Shown: positions 4,388 through 5,275 of the stretch, one piece after another
How the letters are laid out: the number at the start of each line of letters is the position of its first letter
Position numbering within the stretch: the stretch's first letter is position 1
Source of the DNA: JBGPJM01 sp041485385
Lineage (GTDB): Bacteria > Planctomycetota > Phycisphaerae > Phycisphaerales > UBA1924
Assembly: GCA_041485385.1 (NCBI GenBank)
Contig: JBGPJM010000280.1
Span: forward strand, 1 to 5,275
Direction of reading: 5' to 3'
Length of the DNA: 5,275 bases
Program-made: the position numbers and the translations under genes
Notes under the pieces: generated by a model
The model's database searches: none
The model's input: the letters and a program-made list of their open reading frames with translations, nothing else
What the model was told of the DNA's origin: nothing

Positions 4388-4577
4388 GCGCGGCTTCCGC
4401 CGCGCTCAAGTTGACGGGTGCGAACTCAAAGCCGCGAGCGCGCCGCCGTGGTCACACGGCGTACCTCGCCGCGACCAACCCCACGACGCGCACCCGGGCC
4501 AGGAACTGCGGTTCCTGGGCTTTCGTATGAGAACGGCTCCGTGCGTGCCGGAGCCAGGGACCGAGCCCCTGGTTTTT
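4388..4577 (+). ncRNA. Candidate structured RNA ending at an intrinsic terminator
   Basis: On the plus strand a chain of stems is visible. They are GCGCGGC TTCC GCCGCGC (4388-4405); CGGGTGCG (4415-4422) with CGCACCCG (4489-4496), enclosing a nested stem GCGAG/CTCGC (4434-4438, 4465-4469) and GCCGTG GTCA CACGGC (4445-4460); CCAGGAAC TGCG GTTCCTGG (4499-4518); GGCTCCG/CGGAGCC (4535-4541, 4549-4555); and a final hairpin plus T5. It matches no RNA family I know: no tmRNA T-loop, SRP or RNase P motifs. No good promoter is seen upstream. It could instead be a repeat cluster or groEL 3' structure. Confidence 0.35.
4554..4577 (+). terminator. Intrinsic terminator facing the groEL 3' end
   Basis: CCAGGG (4554-4559), loop ACCGAGC, CCCTGG (4567-4572), followed by TTTTT (4573-4577). 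The T-tract is on the plus strand, so it stops rightward transcription just before it would run antisense into groEL. On the minus strand the tract precedes the hairpin, so it is not a groEL terminator of the usual form. Confidence 0.5.
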
Positions 4578-5275
4578 CAATAATCCATGTCGTCCATCCC
4601 GCCGCCGCCGCCCCCGCCGGCGCCCACCTTCTTCTTGTCCTTGATCTCCACGACGGCGGCGTCGGTGGTGAGGAGGAGGCCCGCGATGGATGCGGCGTTC
4701 TGGAGGGCGACGCGCTCGACCTTGGTGGGCACGATCACGCCCATCTGGACCAGGTCGCCGTACTCGTGGGTCAGGGCGTTGAAGCCGAAGTTGGTCTTGT
4801 CGGACTCCTCGACCTTGCTGGCGACGATGGAGCCGTCGAGGCCGCAGTTGGCCGCGATCTGCTTGATCGGGGCGATGACGGCGCGGTCGACGATGTCGAT
4901 GCCGACCTTCTCATCGCCGGTGGCCTTGCGGCGGGCCTTGTCGAGGGCCTTGCGGGCGCGGAGGATGGCCACGCCGCCGCCGGGGAGGATGCCCTCTTCG
5001 ACGGCCGCGCGGCAGGCGTGCAGGGCGTCCTCGACGCGGGCCTTCTTCTCTTTCATTTCGACCTCGGTGGCCGCGCCGACGTTGATCTGGGCGACGCCGC
5101 CGGCGAGCTTGGCGAGGCGCTCCTCGATCTTCTCGCGGTCGTAGTCGCTGGTGGTGGCGTCGGCCTGGTGGCGGAGCTGGTCGATGCGGCCCTTGATGTC
5201 GGTGTGGCTGCCGGCGCCCTCGACGACGGTGGTGTTGTCCTTGTCGATGGTGACCTTCTTGGCGCGGCCGAGGTC
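4577..5275 (-). CDS. groEL: Chaperonin GroEL, C-terminal part (5' partial)
   Basis: The frame is open to the window edge; the visible 232 residues correspond to roughly the last 40% of GroEL, the ATP-driven Hsp60 chaperonin that folds proteins in a 14-mer cage with GroES. Visible order: DLGRAKKVTIDKDNTTVVEG (end of the apical domain region), TSDYDREKIEERLAKLAGGV, the highly conserved VGAATEVEMKEKKARVEDAL, then AAVEEGILPGGGVA. The GDEKVGIDI segment carries the Asp that aligns with the E. coli ATPase residue Asp398. NCGLDGSIVA, YGDLVQMGVIVPTKVER and AASIAGLLLTTDA are also standard. The Met at 5054-5056 is internal, not a start. The tail is seven consecutive Gly then MDDMDY, rather than the enterobacterial GGM repeats. 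No groES is visible; any would lie beyond the window. The stop overlaps the terminator T-tract by one base. Confidence 0.97.
   Translation of the reverse strand, partial: DLGRAKKVTIDKDNTTVVEGAGSHTDIKGRIDQLRHQADATTSDYDREKIEERLAKLAGGVAQINVGAATEVEMKEKKARVEDALHACRAAVEEGILPGGGVAILRARKALDKARRKATGDEKVGIDIVDRAVIAPIKQIAANCGLDGSIVASKVEESDKTNFGFNALTHEYGDLVQMGVIVPTKVERVALQNAASIAGLLLTTDAAVVEIKDKKKVGAGGGGGGGMDDMDY

Noticed and set aside
4411..4577. tmRNA, because of the TTGACGGG string.
   Set aside because: There is no T-loop-like 3' end with CCA, no tag reading frame, and the paired ends required of tmRNA are missing.
4344..4583. A 79-residue plus-strand open frame before groEL.
   Set aside because: It covers the hairpin chain and terminator and ends inside the groEL 3' coding end. 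Composition and structure fit RNA or repeats better than protein.

Overview
The window is GC-rich and most likely comes from a planctomycete, probably of the Phycisphaerae group. The strongest pointers are a secreted repeat protein ending in a GC-type dockerin-like tail (two Dx[DN]xDG-type loops, then a terminal Gly-Cys), a GroEL ending in a poly-Gly stretch plus MDDMDY, and abundant hairpin-type intergenic repeats. This is judged by eye; no search was run.

Layout. 1-435 (+): C-terminal part of a phage-type protein with a Cys-rich knuckle, an AP2/HNH-associated core and a terminal helix-turn-helix-like segment. 436-665: no gene, a cluster of hairpins. 666-785 and 1555-1676: two near-identical copies of a ~120-bp direct repeat that tightly bracket a type II toxin-antitoxin operon (VapB-like antitoxin 848-1132, VapC PIN ribonuclease 1129-1539, overlapping by 4 bp). 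1677-1942: no gene, but two 12-bp-stem hairpins sharing one core, a possible promoter, a third hairpin and a ribosome binding site. 1943-3163 (+): a secreted protein predicted here to be a seven-bladed beta-propeller closed by its N-terminal strand, with the dockerin-like tail. 3164-3348: no gene, but a terminator-like hairpin and an inverted fragment of the ~120-bp repeat. 3349-4203: an IS200-like/REP-associated Y1 transposase (3627-4076, minus) inside three copies of a composite three-hairpin repeat, the outer two being mirror images. 4204-4576: no gene, with a 21-bp tandem repeat, then a chain of hairpins ending in a plus-strand intrinsic terminator, a candidate structured RNA. 4577-5275 (minus): C-terminal ~232 residues of GroEL.

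The genes do not form one pathway. A housekeeping gene (groEL) and a secreted protein gene sit beside accessory modules: a phage-type protein, a toxin-antitoxin pair and a single-strand transposase. Both the toxin-antitoxin pair and the transposase are closely bracketed by repeats. That bracketing and the candidate RNA abutting groEL are the most interesting things here.
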